Shown piece after piece: positions 43,662 to 51,914 of a stretch of 64,000 bases of DNA. How positions within the stretch are numbered: the stretch's first letter is position 1; each line of letters begins with the position of its first letter. Location of the stretch: NCBI GenBank assembly GCA_965262305.1, contig CBDHEY010000004.1:806001-870000 (forward strand). The letters run 5' to 3'. Origin of the DNA: CBDHEY01 sp965262305 (GTDB lineage Bacteria > Pseudomonadota > Gammaproteobacteria > Pseudomonadales > Cellvibrionaceae). Both the position numbers and the translations under genes were made by a program. Below the pieces are notes generated by a model. That model was not told the DNA's origin. It was given only the letters and a program-made list of their open reading frames with translations, and searched no databases.

Positions 43662-43682
43662 GAGCTGATCCTCTTTTCAGAA

Positions 43683-44381
43683 TTACTGAACAGTTACAAC
43701 AACTTTTGCAACTGGATTTAGCCAACGATGTATTCTTGAGTCCAGATCACTCGGTCCACCGGCAGGGTCTGTATCACCAATTACACCGCGATGAATATGA
43801 ACATTGTTGTTTGATTCTGTTGTTGTTACGCCTGTCCCATCGACACCACCATTTCCGCCTGGGTTTGCAGGAATGCCAGCTACACCAGATGCGCCGCCGC
43901 CATTAACAATTTCGTCATTTGCTTCAGTTCCAGCATCGTATGCGTTTAGATATAGGGTGTATACCCCAGCTTCGCTTGGGATATTCCAGGAGTCTAATCC
44001 AATAAAGGCGTCGTTACTTGGAAGAATCATGGCTGCGATTGTCAGTAGATTATTAGTCCCAGTATCTAAATCCATCACGACAGTTGACGCGCCTGGGTTT
44101 AATAATCCGCCTGCTGGATCTTCAGAGGTAACTGCACCAAGAGGGTTTGCTTCAGCCACTAGTCCATCGATACTGCCGCCTTCAGCCATTGCTTGAATCG
44201 CAGCACTAGATGCCTCACCAATTTCGAAGAAGTCAGTTCCTGCCGGATGGGCACTAACAAACAAGGGTGTGAAATAGCTGCCGTGGGTCAAATTTGTTAT
44301 ATCTACCGTGATGGTTTGCGCTGAAACCTGTTGAGTGAGGATGCTGATTGCTCCTAGCGCGATTATTTTTGAGAATTTCAT
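43683..44381 (-). CDS. Secreted spondin-domain protein
   Basis: The 232-residue protein has a Sec signal ending SAQ and one spondin_N domain (VDITNLTHGSYFTPLFVSAHPAG; IPSEAGVYTLYLNAYDAGTEANDE). It is paralogous to the next gene but lacks the lipobox and stalk. Its Shine-Dalgarno is in the right arm of a strong hairpin, so translation may be controlled. The two form an operon closed by a terminator. Confidence 0.85.
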   Translation of the reverse strand: MKFSKIIALGAISILTQQVSAQTITVDITNLTHGSYFTPLFVSAHPAGTDFFEIGEASSAAIQAMAEGGSIDGLVAEANPLGAVTSEDPAGGLLNPGASTVVMDLDTGTNNLLTIAAMILPSNDAFIGLDSWNIPSEAGVYTLYLNAYDAGTEANDEIVNGGGASGVAGIPANPGGNGGVDGTGVTTTESNNNVHIHRGVIGDTDPAGGPSDLDSRIHRWLNPVAKVVVTVQ

Positions 44382-44383
44382 GG

Positions 44384-44438
44384 GGTCTCCTGCGAATCTT
44401 TATTTAGCTTTAGGTGGCCAAATATTAAGCAGGAGACC
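44384..44438 (-). promoter_or_regulatory. 5' leader hairpin masking the spondin Shine-Dalgarno
   Basis: Perfect ten-base arms GGTCTCCTGC and GCAGGAGACC (minus strand) are separated by 35 bases. The right arm contains the AGGAG Shine-Dalgarno, five bases before the ATG. In RNA the left arm would block ribosome access. It could be a translational switch, or a DNA operator. Confidence 0.6.
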
Positions 44439-44545
44439 TCACCAATGAATCACAGTGAGATTGAAAGTTTATAACGAAAGTATCACGACTGGACGTGATT
44501 TAAGCAAAAGATAAAAATTGCGTCAAAATATGATATTGGGTAAAG

Positions 44546-44929
44546 CTAAACCGCAAGAATTCCATCTGCTTCGATAAGCGCTCCTTTTGGTAATTCGCTG
44601 ATTCCAATTGCCGCGCGAGCGGGATAGGGTTCTGATATGAATTGGCCCATTACTTCATTAACAATTGGGAAATTGCTTAGGTCAGTTAGATAGATATTCA
44701 GCTTCACGATACTTTGAAGGCTGCCTCCAGCGGCTTCACAAACGGCTTGAAGGTTTTTGAATACTTGCTCCGCTTGCGCCTTAAAGTCGCCTTCGATCAA
44801 CTCCATCGTTTCTGGAATAAGTGGAATTTGTCCGGATAAGAATACCGTGTTACTGACTTTCACCGCTTGAGAGTATGTCCCAATAGCTTGTGGTGCTTTT
44901 TCTGTATGAATGATTGCCTTATTGGGCAT
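44546..44929 (-). CDS. ridA: RidA family enamine/imine deaminase
   Basis: RidA hydrolyses reactive enamines made by PLP enzymes such as threonine dehydratase. The 127-residue protein has the start SQAV, the GQIPLIPET segment and the C-terminal signature PARAAIGISELPKGALIEAD with the catalytic arginine and glutamate. It lies 72 bases downstream of spoT on the same strand, as in many gammaproteobacteria. Confidence 0.93.
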   Translation of the reverse strand: MPNKAIIHTEKAPQAIGTYSQAVKVSNTVFLSGQIPLIPETMELIEGDFKAQAEQVFKNLQAVCEAAGGSLQSIVKLNIYLTDLSNFPIVNEVMGQFISEPYPARAAIGISELPKGALIEADGILAV

Positions 44930-45001
44930 GGTTTCCCCCAGATACTTTTCTAATTTGTGTTTTAATTTAATGAAGGTGTACGGCTGTGGTGATGCTTCTG
45001 A

Positions 45002-47122
45002 CTAACTTTTAGCACGATACACCCTCTCTACCGAACCCATTGTCCTGATTTTACGCATTATATTGGCAAGATGGATTCTGTTTTTTATGGCTATTACTAA
45101 ATGAATGACGCTGTGTTCCGCATCGCGCTCATGCACTTGAATTCCTTCGATACTAGTACCGTTGTTTGAAATTCGTGTGGCGAGTGCAGCGATAATTCCT
45201 CGCTCTGAAATGACCTCAACACGAATTTCGGTAAGGAATTCACCAGTAACATTCATGGACCAACTTGTTTCGGAAATATTTTCTTTTTTACTTCGAAGAT
45301 CTTTTACGTTGTTGCAAGAGTCTCGGTGTACAACAATTCCTTTTTCGGTGCTCATGTGTCCAACAATCGGATCGCCGGGCACAGGTCGACAGCAGCGAGC
45401 AAAACTAATCAAAACACTATCTGAAGAGTCAATAGTAATCGGGGTGGCATTATCCACCATCACACATGCCTGTTCTTCCAAATTAGGCTTGAGTATGCGC
45501 GCGACTGTTAATGCTGGCTGTTTACCTAATCCTATATTTTCGTACAATTGCTCTAGGGTCGCTGCAGAACCATGTTCACAAAGTTTATCAAGTTGGTCGG
45601 GTGTGAGTTCGTCGAATCGAATATCTAAATGTAATAAAGAGCGATTTAGCATTCGTTTGCCGAGAAGAACCGATTCCATATGACGTTGATTCTTTAGGTA
45701 ATGTCGAATTGCACTTCGGGCCTTAGCCGTAACAACGAAATTTAGCCAGTTTGGATTCGGTTGAGAGCTTTCTGAGGTAATGATTTTAATCTTTTGCCCA
45801 CTCTCAAGAGATTGAGATAAAGAGGCTGGTCGATCATTAATTCGACAGGCGACGCAGGTGTTGCCTACTTGAGTATGCACACCATAGGCAAAATCTACGG
45901 GGGTTGATCCCGCTGGTAACTCGATAATATCGCCCTTTGGTGTGAATACGTAGATCTCGTCTCTAAATAAATCAATTTTTACGTTTTCAACAAATTCAAC
46001 GGAGTTGTGAGTGTGTTCCTGAATCTCGAGCAAACGTTTGGTCCATCTATTGGCTCGATCAAAGCTGCCTCTTGTTGGGTTATCTTCATCACCTGCTTTG
46101 TAGAGCCAATGTGAGGCAACACCTTTATTAGCCAGTTCGTCCATTTCCTTGGTGCGAATTTGAACTTCAATTGGTACACCTTGCTTGCCAATAACTACTG
46201 TATGTAAGGACTGGTAGCCATTTTCTTTCGGAATGGCAATGTAGTCTTTAAACTCTCCAGGTTTGGGTTTGTAAAGATTGTGCACGGCTCCAAGCGCGCG
46301 GTAGCAGGTATCTATATCTTCAACTATGATCCGAAATGCGTAAACATCCATGATTTCCTTGAAGGATTTATGTTTGGTGCGCATTTTGTTGTAAATGCTA
46401 TACAGGTGCTTTTCTCGGCCTATTACAAGGCTATTGATATTTTCTCGCTGAAGTCGCACCTCAAGAGTTTCTTTAATTTTCTCAACAATGGCTTTGCGGT
46501 TGCCGCGAACTTGGTTGAGTGAACTTTGTAATCGACCCGCGCGAAGCGGATGCATCGCAGCAAAGCCTCGGTCTTCAAATTCGATACGCCAATCGTTCAT
46601 ACCTAGCCGATGAGCAATGGGTGCGTATATTTCTAAGGTCTCTTTAGCTATGCGACGTTTCTTATCAATTGGCATTGCGCCTAAGGTCCGCATGTTATGA
46701 AGCCTGTCAGAAAGTTTGACAACAATAACGCGCAAGTCTTTGGCCATTGCCAAGGCCATCTTTTGAAAGTTTTTTGCTTGTTTTTCCGCCTGGCTTTCAT
46801 ATTCAATTTTGGCCAGTTTACTCACTCCGTCAACAATGTCCGCTACTGTCTCGCCAAATTGTTCTAAAATCGCGTTTTTGCTGATGCCGGTATCTTCTAT
46901 AACATCATGCAGCATAGCGACCATCAAACTTTGATGGTCCATATGTACAGAAGCAAGAATATTGGCTACGGCTAAAGGGTGTGTAATGTAAGGTTCGCCG
47001 CTGCGGCGATATTGTCCTTTGTGTGCTTGCTCTGCGTAATAGTAAGCACGCTTAACATTGTTGACTTGTGAAGGGTCGAGATAGGAGGATAGCCTTTGGC
47101 CAAGCGTATCAATGGTTAGCAA
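45002..47122 (-). CDS. spoT: Bifunctional (p)ppGpp synthetase/hydrolase SpoT
   Basis: SpoT makes and degrades the alarmone (p)ppGpp. The hydrolase HD site is visible (HDVIEDT), then the synthetase (EKHLYSIYNKMR; FKDYIAIPKENGYQSLHT), TGS (FTPKGDIIELPAGSTPVDFAY), and C-terminal zinc-finger-like and ACT domains (ISFARCCRPVPGD; VEVISERGIIAALA). The start is TTG at 47122, supported by a strong GGAGG six bases upstream and by alignment of the next residues with Pseudomonas SpoT. The gene is downstream of gmk and rpoZ, the standard order. Confidence 0.96.
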   Translation of the reverse strand: MLTIDTLGQRLSSYLDPSQVNNVKRAYYYAEQAHKGQYRRSGEPYITHPLAVANILASVHMDHQSLMVAMLHDVIEDTGISKNAILEQFGETVADIVDGVSKLAKIEYESQAEKQAKNFQKMALAMAKDLRVIVVKLSDRLHNMRTLGAMPIDKKRRIAKETLEIYAPIAHRLGMNDWRIEFEDRGFAAMHPLRAGRLQSSLNQVRGNRKAIVEKIKETLEVRLQRENINSLVIGREKHLYSIYNKMRTKHKSFKEIMDVYAFRIIVEDIDTCYRALGAVHNLYKPKPGEFKDYIAIPKENGYQSLHTVVIGKQGVPIEVQIRTKEMDELANKGVASHWLYKAGDEDNPTRGSFDRANRWTKRLLEIQEHTHNSVEFVENVKIDLFRDEIYVFTPKGDIIELPAGSTPVDFAYGVHTQVGNTCVACRINDRPASLSQSLESGQKIKIITSESSQPNPNWLNFVVTAKARSAIRHYLKNQRHMESVLLGKRMLNRSLLHLDIRFDELTPDQLDKLCEHGSAATLEQLYENIGLGKQPALTVARILKPNLEEQACVMVDNATPITIDSSDSVLISFARCCRPVPGDPIVGHMSTEKGIVVHRDSCNNVKDLRSKKENISETSWSMNVTGEFLTEIRVEVISERGIIAALATRISNNGTSIEGIQVHERDAEHSVIHLVIAIKNRIHLANIMRKIRTMGSVERVYRAKS

Positions 47123-47141
47123 CAGCGTCCTCCACTAAAAT

Positions 47142-47426
47142 TTAGATACCGCCTGAATTTTGCGGTGCAAATGCAGGGTCAACGAGATTATCTGGAATAA
47201 CAATATCTTCACTAAAATCATCGTCTTCTTCAGTAAGAATTGAGGCGTCTACTAGGCCTTCTTCAATTTCTCGCAAAGCAATAACTGTCGGCTTATCATT
47301 TTCCTCTGGAACCATAGGTTCTTTTCCTTGCGTCGCTATTTGACGTGCGCGCTTACTGCTAACGATAACTAGTTCAAAACGGTTATCTACGTGATCCAAA
47401 CAGTCTTCTACGGTAATTCGTGCCAT
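47142..47426 (-). CDS. rpoZ: RNA polymerase omega subunit
   Basis: The 94-residue protein begins ARITVEDCLDHVDNRFELVIVSSKRARQIA, the omega signature, with KPTVIALREIEEGLVD following. Omega helps fold beta-prime and forms part of the ppGpp site, which fits its neighbour spoT. The C-terminal tail is acidic. Confidence 0.95.
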   Translation of the reverse strand: MARITVEDCLDHVDNRFELVIVSSKRARQIATQGKEPMVPEENDKPTVIALREIEEGLVDASILTEEDDDFSEDIVIPDNLVDPAFAPQNSGGI

Positions 47427-47527
47427 GTTTAATTGAGCCTATGAAAAAATATCTATTTTATAGCTGACGTTGACAATGTTTACATTGTTCGCCGAAAAAA
47501 GCATGTTAGTTTAAGTAAATACTATTA

Positions 47528-48139
47528 TTAAGACAACAAATTTGTAAGAAGTTGTGCATGTTTTTCTCGTTGTTTGGCGATTTTTAGCCTTTCGCCATAA
47601 ATAATAGCTTTAAAATCGGCCAATGCCTGGTTGAAGTCATCGTTGATAATGAGGTAATCGGCTTCGGTATAATGGGATATTTCACTTTTTGCTTCATCCA
47701 TTCTCGCGTTGATGATATTTGGATCATCTTGTCCACGCCCCTTTAGTCGTTTCAATAAGACGTCGGTGGAGGGTGGAAGTATGTAAATACTCACTGTGTT
47801 CTCGATCAATGTTCTGACTTGCGCTGCCCCTTGCCAATCAATTTCCAAGATGACGTCTTGTCCGGAATCCAGAGTTTGATTTACCCAAGCTTTGGATGTG
47901 CCATACATATTATTGAATACTTCTGCATGCTCAAGGAATGCGTTTTGGTCGCACATGGTTAGAAATTCGTCTTTGCTGACAAAATGATAATTTTGTCCAT
48001 TAACCTCTCCAGGGCGCATGTTTCGCGTAGTATGAGAAATGGAGACGCAAATATTTTCTGAGTGGTCTAATAGGGCTTTAACCAAACTAGTTTTTCCAGC
48101 TCCGGAGGGGGCAGAAACGGTGTAAAGAGAGCCTTTCAT
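47528..48139 (-). CDS. gmk: Guanylate kinase
   Basis: Gmk phosphorylates GMP to GDP. P-loop APSGAGKTSLV, the GMP-binding SHTTRNMRPGE and the EIDWQGAAQVR motif are present; 203 residues is the normal length. It is the first gene of the gmk-rpoZ-spoT-ridA group. Confidence 0.96.
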   Translation of the reverse strand: MKGSLYTVSAPSGAGKTSLVKALLDHSENICVSISHTTRNMRPGEVNGQNYHFVSKDEFLTMCDQNAFLEHAEVFNNMYGTSKAWVNQTLDSGQDVILEIDWQGAAQVRTLIENTVSIYILPPSTDVLLKRLKGRGQDDPNIINARMDEAKSEISHYTEADYLIINDDFNQALADFKAIIYGERLKIAKQREKHAQLLTNLLS

Positions 48140-48481
48140 TAATTCTTTATGGTTTTCTAAGACAAGATAGCTTTAATCATAGCATGAGACATTGGTATAA
48201 ATAATCTTTTGAGTCTTTCCCAAGGTGAAATTGCGTTTGCAATTTCATGCAATATTGATGATAGGCGTAAAAGTGAACAGATTATCGCTCGCATTCTTGC
48301 CTGGAGTCTTATCAATGAATAACGCGTCAGAAATCTTTACAACTTTCTCTTCGGTCGTGGCTTTTTTATAAAGAACAGGCTGTCAGCGAGTTTTACAGTT
48401 TGATGATCTTATGCACATGTTTGGCGCTTTATTTTTTATAATAAAAAAATAAGTTATTGAAAAATATGAATAAATTTTTTA
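48140..48481. promoter_or_regulatory. Control region between gmk and the PEP-CTERM gene, with dyad
   Basis: No gene is present. A perfect nine-base dyad TGAAATTGC/GCAATTTCA with a four-base loop lies at 48226-48247, about 235 bases upstream of the sigma-54 site. It could bind the activator of the PEP-CTERM promoter. The rest is AT-rich. Confidence 0.45.
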
Positions 48482-48497
48482 TGGCACGATAACTGCT
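48482..48497 (+). promoter_or_regulatory. Sigma-54-type promoter of the PEP-CTERM gene
   Basis: TGGCACGATAACTGCT has the exact GG-N10-GC spacing and a full TGGCACG -24 element; one base of the -12 core differs (CTGC for TTGC). The start codon is about 60 bases downstream. PEP-CTERM genes in exosortase bacteria are known to depend on RpoN with the PrsK/PrsR regulators. Confidence 0.8.
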
Positions 48498-48557
48498 ATA
48501 TCGTTGTAGGGCTGTTTATTTATTGATTTATTTCTTTTTAGGGTTAGGTTTGAAGCT

Positions 48558-49238
48558 ATGTTGAATAAAATGCAACTTTTTTCGGTTTTAGGTGGGTTAG
48601 TATTTGCTGTATCAGCACAAGCATTGGTCATTGATTTTACTGATGATCTCTGGAATGTCGCAAATTGGCGCACAAATGCTACAGTAAGTTATGGTGATTT
48701 AGATGTCACTGTTTCATCGGGCACATATTTTGGCCCCGACGTTTTGACTTTTAATGGTTCTGAAGGGCAGGAGCTTGGTTGTGAGGCTGGCCAATCGGTT
48801 CATGGGCTTTCTTGCGATGGGGACGGGCTGGGTGTTGCCTCTTTTGTGGATTTATTCTTTCCTGGTGGAGCTCTAGATCAGATAAATTCCTTCCAATGGT
48901 TAACCGTGAGCTTTTCAGAAGCTGTCGATATTTCTAATGTGAGTTTTTTAGATCTCTATGAAGGCCTTGGTGAGGTTGCAGTAATTGGTGATACTTCATT
49001 TGGTGCGGGTGAGTCTGCAAATGCTGCCGCGACGAATGCTGGTGGCTACTGGGAAACGGGCTATGTCGGCGATTCAATTACTTCTTTGACTTTTAGCGTT
49101 GAGCAATTTGACTTTATGAGTGATTTTTCGCTTGGTTCGATTGCTGTTTCAGAAGTACCGCTACCAGGATCTTTGGTCTTGTTTGGTACAGGCTTGTTGG
49201 GTTTTGGAATGATTCGAAACCGTAAAGCTAAAGCGTAA
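48558..49238 (+). CDS. PEP-CTERM sorting-domain protein
   Basis: The 226-residue protein has a signal peptide (cleavage near SAQA) and a C-terminal tripartite sorting signal: VPLPGSLVLFGTGLLGFG followed by the basic tail RNRKAKA. The usual PEP triplet is PLP here. It is expected to be processed by an exosortase at the inner membrane and exported to the extracellular matrix. The middle is beta-rich with no recognised domain. It is monocistronic with its own promoter and terminator. Confidence 0.88.
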   Translation: MLNKMQLFSVLGGLVFAVSAQALVIDFTDDLWNVANWRTNATVSYGDLDVTVSSGTYFGPDVLTFNGSEGQELGCEAGQSVHGLSCDGDGLGVASFVDLFFPGGALDQINSFQWLTVSFSEAVDISNVSFLDLYEGLGEVAVIGDTSFGAGESANAAATNAGGYWETGYVGDSITSLTFSVEQFDFMSDFSLGSIAVSEVPLPGSLVLFGTGLLGFGMIRNRKAKA

Positions 49239-49274
49239 TTTTTGATTTTACTTTCTTTAATGGATGTCCAATTA

Positions 49275-49298
49275 GCGCCTTTTAAGGCGCTTTTTTTT
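49275..49298 (+). terminator. Intrinsic terminator of the PEP-CTERM gene
   Basis: GCGCCTT and AAGGCGC form a seven-base stem with a two-base loop, followed by eight T residues. Confidence 0.92.
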
Positions 49299-49311
49299 AC
49301 TTAAAATAAGG

Positions 49312-50178
49312 CTATTCTATATTTTGAATTTGCTCTCGCATTTGTTCAATTAAAACTTTAAGGTCTACAGCTATTTGTGTTACATCACTCGCCATGGATT
49401 TAGATGAAAGAGTATTTGATTCTCGGTTGAATTCCTGCATTAAAAAATCTAGCCGCCTACCGATCGGTTGGTTTTGTTTTAGCGTGTGTTTGGTTTCTTG
49501 TACGTGAGCATCTAATCTATCAAGCTCTTCCGCAACGTCGGCTTTTTGTGCAATATAAATCGCCTCTTGATTAAACCTGTCTTCGTCTATTTCGACTTTT
49601 AGAGATTCGATTTTTGATTTTAGTTTGTTTCGGTGTTGTTCTAGAACTTCGGGAAGCCTCTTTCTAACCATTGAAACTTTTGTGGTCACTTCGTCTAGGC
49701 GTTGTAATATAAATTTCTTGAGTTCTTCGCCTTCTCTTTTGCGATTTTCAATTAGCAGTGCGAGTGTGCCTTGAAATAGTTTCTGTGATTCTAATTCTAA
49801 AGTGTCTGGGTCAACTTCTGCTGTCCTAATGATGCCTGGCCAACGCAATAGTTCTAAAGGGTTTAGCTGTGCCTCGGATTTCAATTCGCTTTTGAGCGCA
49901 TTTGCCATATCACTCAAAGTTTTGGCAAGTTCAGAATTCAGTTCCATTTGTGGTGTATCGCTAGTATCCGTTTTTAAATGGATAGAAATTTCCGCTTTGC
50001 CTCGGTTAAGTGATTTTTTGAGTGATTCTCGTAAGTCTGGCTCTACACTTTTTAGTGGGTCTGGCAGGCGAAAAAAAGGTTCTAGATAGCGATGGTTGAC
50101 AGTTCTAACTTCGCAAATGATTGTTCCCCAGTCGTGTCGAACTTCCTTACGGGCAAAGCCCGTCATACTGCTTGGCAT
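49312..50178 (-). CDS. yicC: YicC family endoribonuclease/RNase adaptor
   Basis: The 288-residue protein begins PSSMTGFARKE, the YicC hallmark, and ends with RRLDFLMQEFNRESNTLSSKS. In E. coli YicC is an endoribonuclease that influences RNA turnover. It is divergent from rph, the common gammaproteobacterial arrangement. Confidence 0.94.
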   Translation of the reverse strand: MPSSMTGFARKEVRHDWGTIICEVRTVNHRYLEPFFRLPDPLKSVEPDLRESLKKSLNRGKAEISIHLKTDTSDTPQMELNSELAKTLSDMANALKSELKSEAQLNPLELLRWPGIIRTAEVDPDTLELESQKLFQGTLALLIENRKREGEELKKFILQRLDEVTTKVSMVRKRLPEVLEQHRNKLKSKIESLKVEIDEDRFNQEAIYIAQKADVAEELDRLDAHVQETKHTLKQNQPIGRRLDFLMQEFNRESNTLSSKSMASDVTQIAVDLKVLIEQMREQIQNIE

Positions 50179-50301
50179 TCTATTTTCTCCTTAATTGGGC
50201 ATTCTTTTAGCGAAGTGATAAAGCTTGAGTGTACCACAGAGATACTTATAACTAACAACAAAGGTATAATGCTCGCTTAATTATAAAAAACGAGGGCGAT
50301 T

Positions 50302-51021
50302 ATGCTTAGGCCGAGTAAAAGAAATACGGACCAATTAAGACCTATCACAATTACACGAAATTATACTTGTCATGCTGAGGGCTCTGTATTGGTCGAGTTT
50401 GGCAATACTAAGGTGCTATGCAATGCAACCGTAGATGAGGGTGTACCTCGTTTCTTGAAAGGAGAAGGAAGAGGTTGGGTCACTGCTGAATATGGTATGT
50501 TGCCAAGATCTACTGGTTCAAGAATGGATCGAGAGGCCGCAAGAGGCAAGCAAGCAGGTCGTACCGTTGAGATTCAGCGTTTGATCGGCCGATCTCTTCG
50601 AGCTGCGCTCGATTTAGAAAAGCTTGGTGAAAATACTATTGTGATCGACTGCGATGTGATTCAAGCTGATGGCGGTACTCGTACGGCGTCTATCACGGGT
50701 GGTTGTGTTGCTCTTTGCGATGCGTTGAGTTACATGAAAAAGAACGGCATGACGAAAGGTGATCCTTTGCTTTCAATGATCGCGTCCGTTTCTGTTGGGG
50801 TTTATGAAGGAGAACCGGTATTAGATTTAGACTACCCTGAAGATTCATCTGCGGAAACAGATATGAATGTGGTTATGTCGAGCAACGGAGGGATTATAGA
50901 AATTCAGGGGACAGCAGAGAAAACGCCATTTTCTGAAGATGAATTTTCTGCGATGTTTAATCTCGCGAAAAAGGGAATCGCTGAGTTAAATCAGATCCAG
51001 CGTATTGCGCTCGAAGAATAA
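50302..51021 (+). CDS. rph: Ribonuclease PH
   Basis: RNase PH trims the 3' ends of tRNA precursors using phosphate. RPSKRNTDQLRPITI at the start, GWVTAEYGMLPRST, and TRTASITGGCVAL are all present; 239 residues is the normal length. GAGGG precedes the ATG. Confidence 0.96.
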   Translation: MLRPSKRNTDQLRPITITRNYTCHAEGSVLVEFGNTKVLCNATVDEGVPRFLKGEGRGWVTAEYGMLPRSTGSRMDREAARGKQAGRTVEIQRLIGRSLRAALDLEKLGENTIVIDCDVIQADGGTRTASITGGCVALCDALSYMKKNGMTKGDPLLSMIASVSVGVYEGEPVLDLDYPEDSSAETDMNVVMSSNGGIIEIQGTAEKTPFSEDEFSAMFNLAKKGIAELNQIQRIALEE

Positions 51022-51043
51022 TAGTGAATAGTTCAAATTGTTT

Positions 51044-51862
51044 TTATTTTTGACAGTGGGTGCAATATACCGTCGCTCGCTGTCTTATTACTTTTTCAGT
51101 TAAAGGTTTGCTACATGTTTTGCAGGGTAAACCACCTCTGCCATATACTTGGAGTGTTTGTTTGAAATAGCCTGGCTTGCCGTCTGTGTTTACAAAATCT
51201 CTCAGTGTGGTTCCTCCTTGTTTAATTGCCTTAGTCAGAATGAGTTTTATAGATTCACACAGTTTCTCTGTATTTAATTTGGTTAGTTTTCCTGCGGGTT
51301 TTAATGGATGAATGCCTGATAAAAATAATGATTCGCTCGCGTAGATGTTTCCAACTCCAACTACAACCTTACTGTCCATTATCCAGGCTTTAACGGGCTG
51401 ACTTTTTTTTCTGGACAGCTTAAATAAATAGTTGCTATCAAAGAAATTATCTAGCGGCTCTGGGCCAAGCGAGGCGAGAAGCTCGTGTTCTTCCGCTTTG
51501 TTTTCCGTCCAAATAACTGAACCAAAGCGACGAGGGTCGTTATATCGGAGTATTGCTTTGTTATTTAACGATAGATCAATATGGTCGTGTTTTTTTTGAC
51601 TGGACGACGAGTCTGTTATCACACGAATACTGCCTGACATGCCCAGATGCCAAATCAGAGTTCCGTGGGAAAATTGAAATAAGAGATATTTACCTCGCCG
51701 ACTAATGCTCTCGATTTTTTTATTGCAAAGCAGTTGATTTAGGTTTGGGTTAACTGGCCAACGAAGATTACCGTTTCGAACCAAAATATTGGTGACGGTT
51801 TTATTTTCAGCGTAGGGAAGTAGTCCTCTTCTCGTGGTTTCTACTTCGGGGAGTTCGGGCAT
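51044..51862 (-). CDS. mutM: Formamidopyrimidine-DNA glycosylase
   Basis: MutM removes 8-oxoguanine and ring-opened purines from DNA. The catalytic Pro2-Glu3 is in MPELPEVETTRRGL, KYLLFQF and HLGMSG follow, and the C-terminal zinc finger has CKTC and CTHC. The 272-residue length is normal. It converges on rph with only about 20 bases between. Confidence 0.95.
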   Translation of the reverse strand: MPELPEVETTRRGLLPYAENKTVTNILVRNGNLRWPVNPNLNQLLCNKKIESISRRGKYLLFQFSHGTLIWHLGMSGSIRVITDSSSSQKKHDHIDLSLNNKAILRYNDPRRFGSVIWTENKAEEHELLASLGPEPLDNFFDSNYLFKLSRKKSQPVKAWIMDSKVVVGVGNIYASESLFLSGIHPLKPAGKLTKLNTEKLCESIKLILTKAIKQGGTTLRDFVNTDGKPGYFKQTLQVYGRGGLPCKTCSKPLTEKVIRQRATVYCTHCQK

Positions 51863-51914
51863 GTAAAGCGCTATCTCTAAATTAATAAAATACGGGATTG
51901 CGCTTTAATCGATG

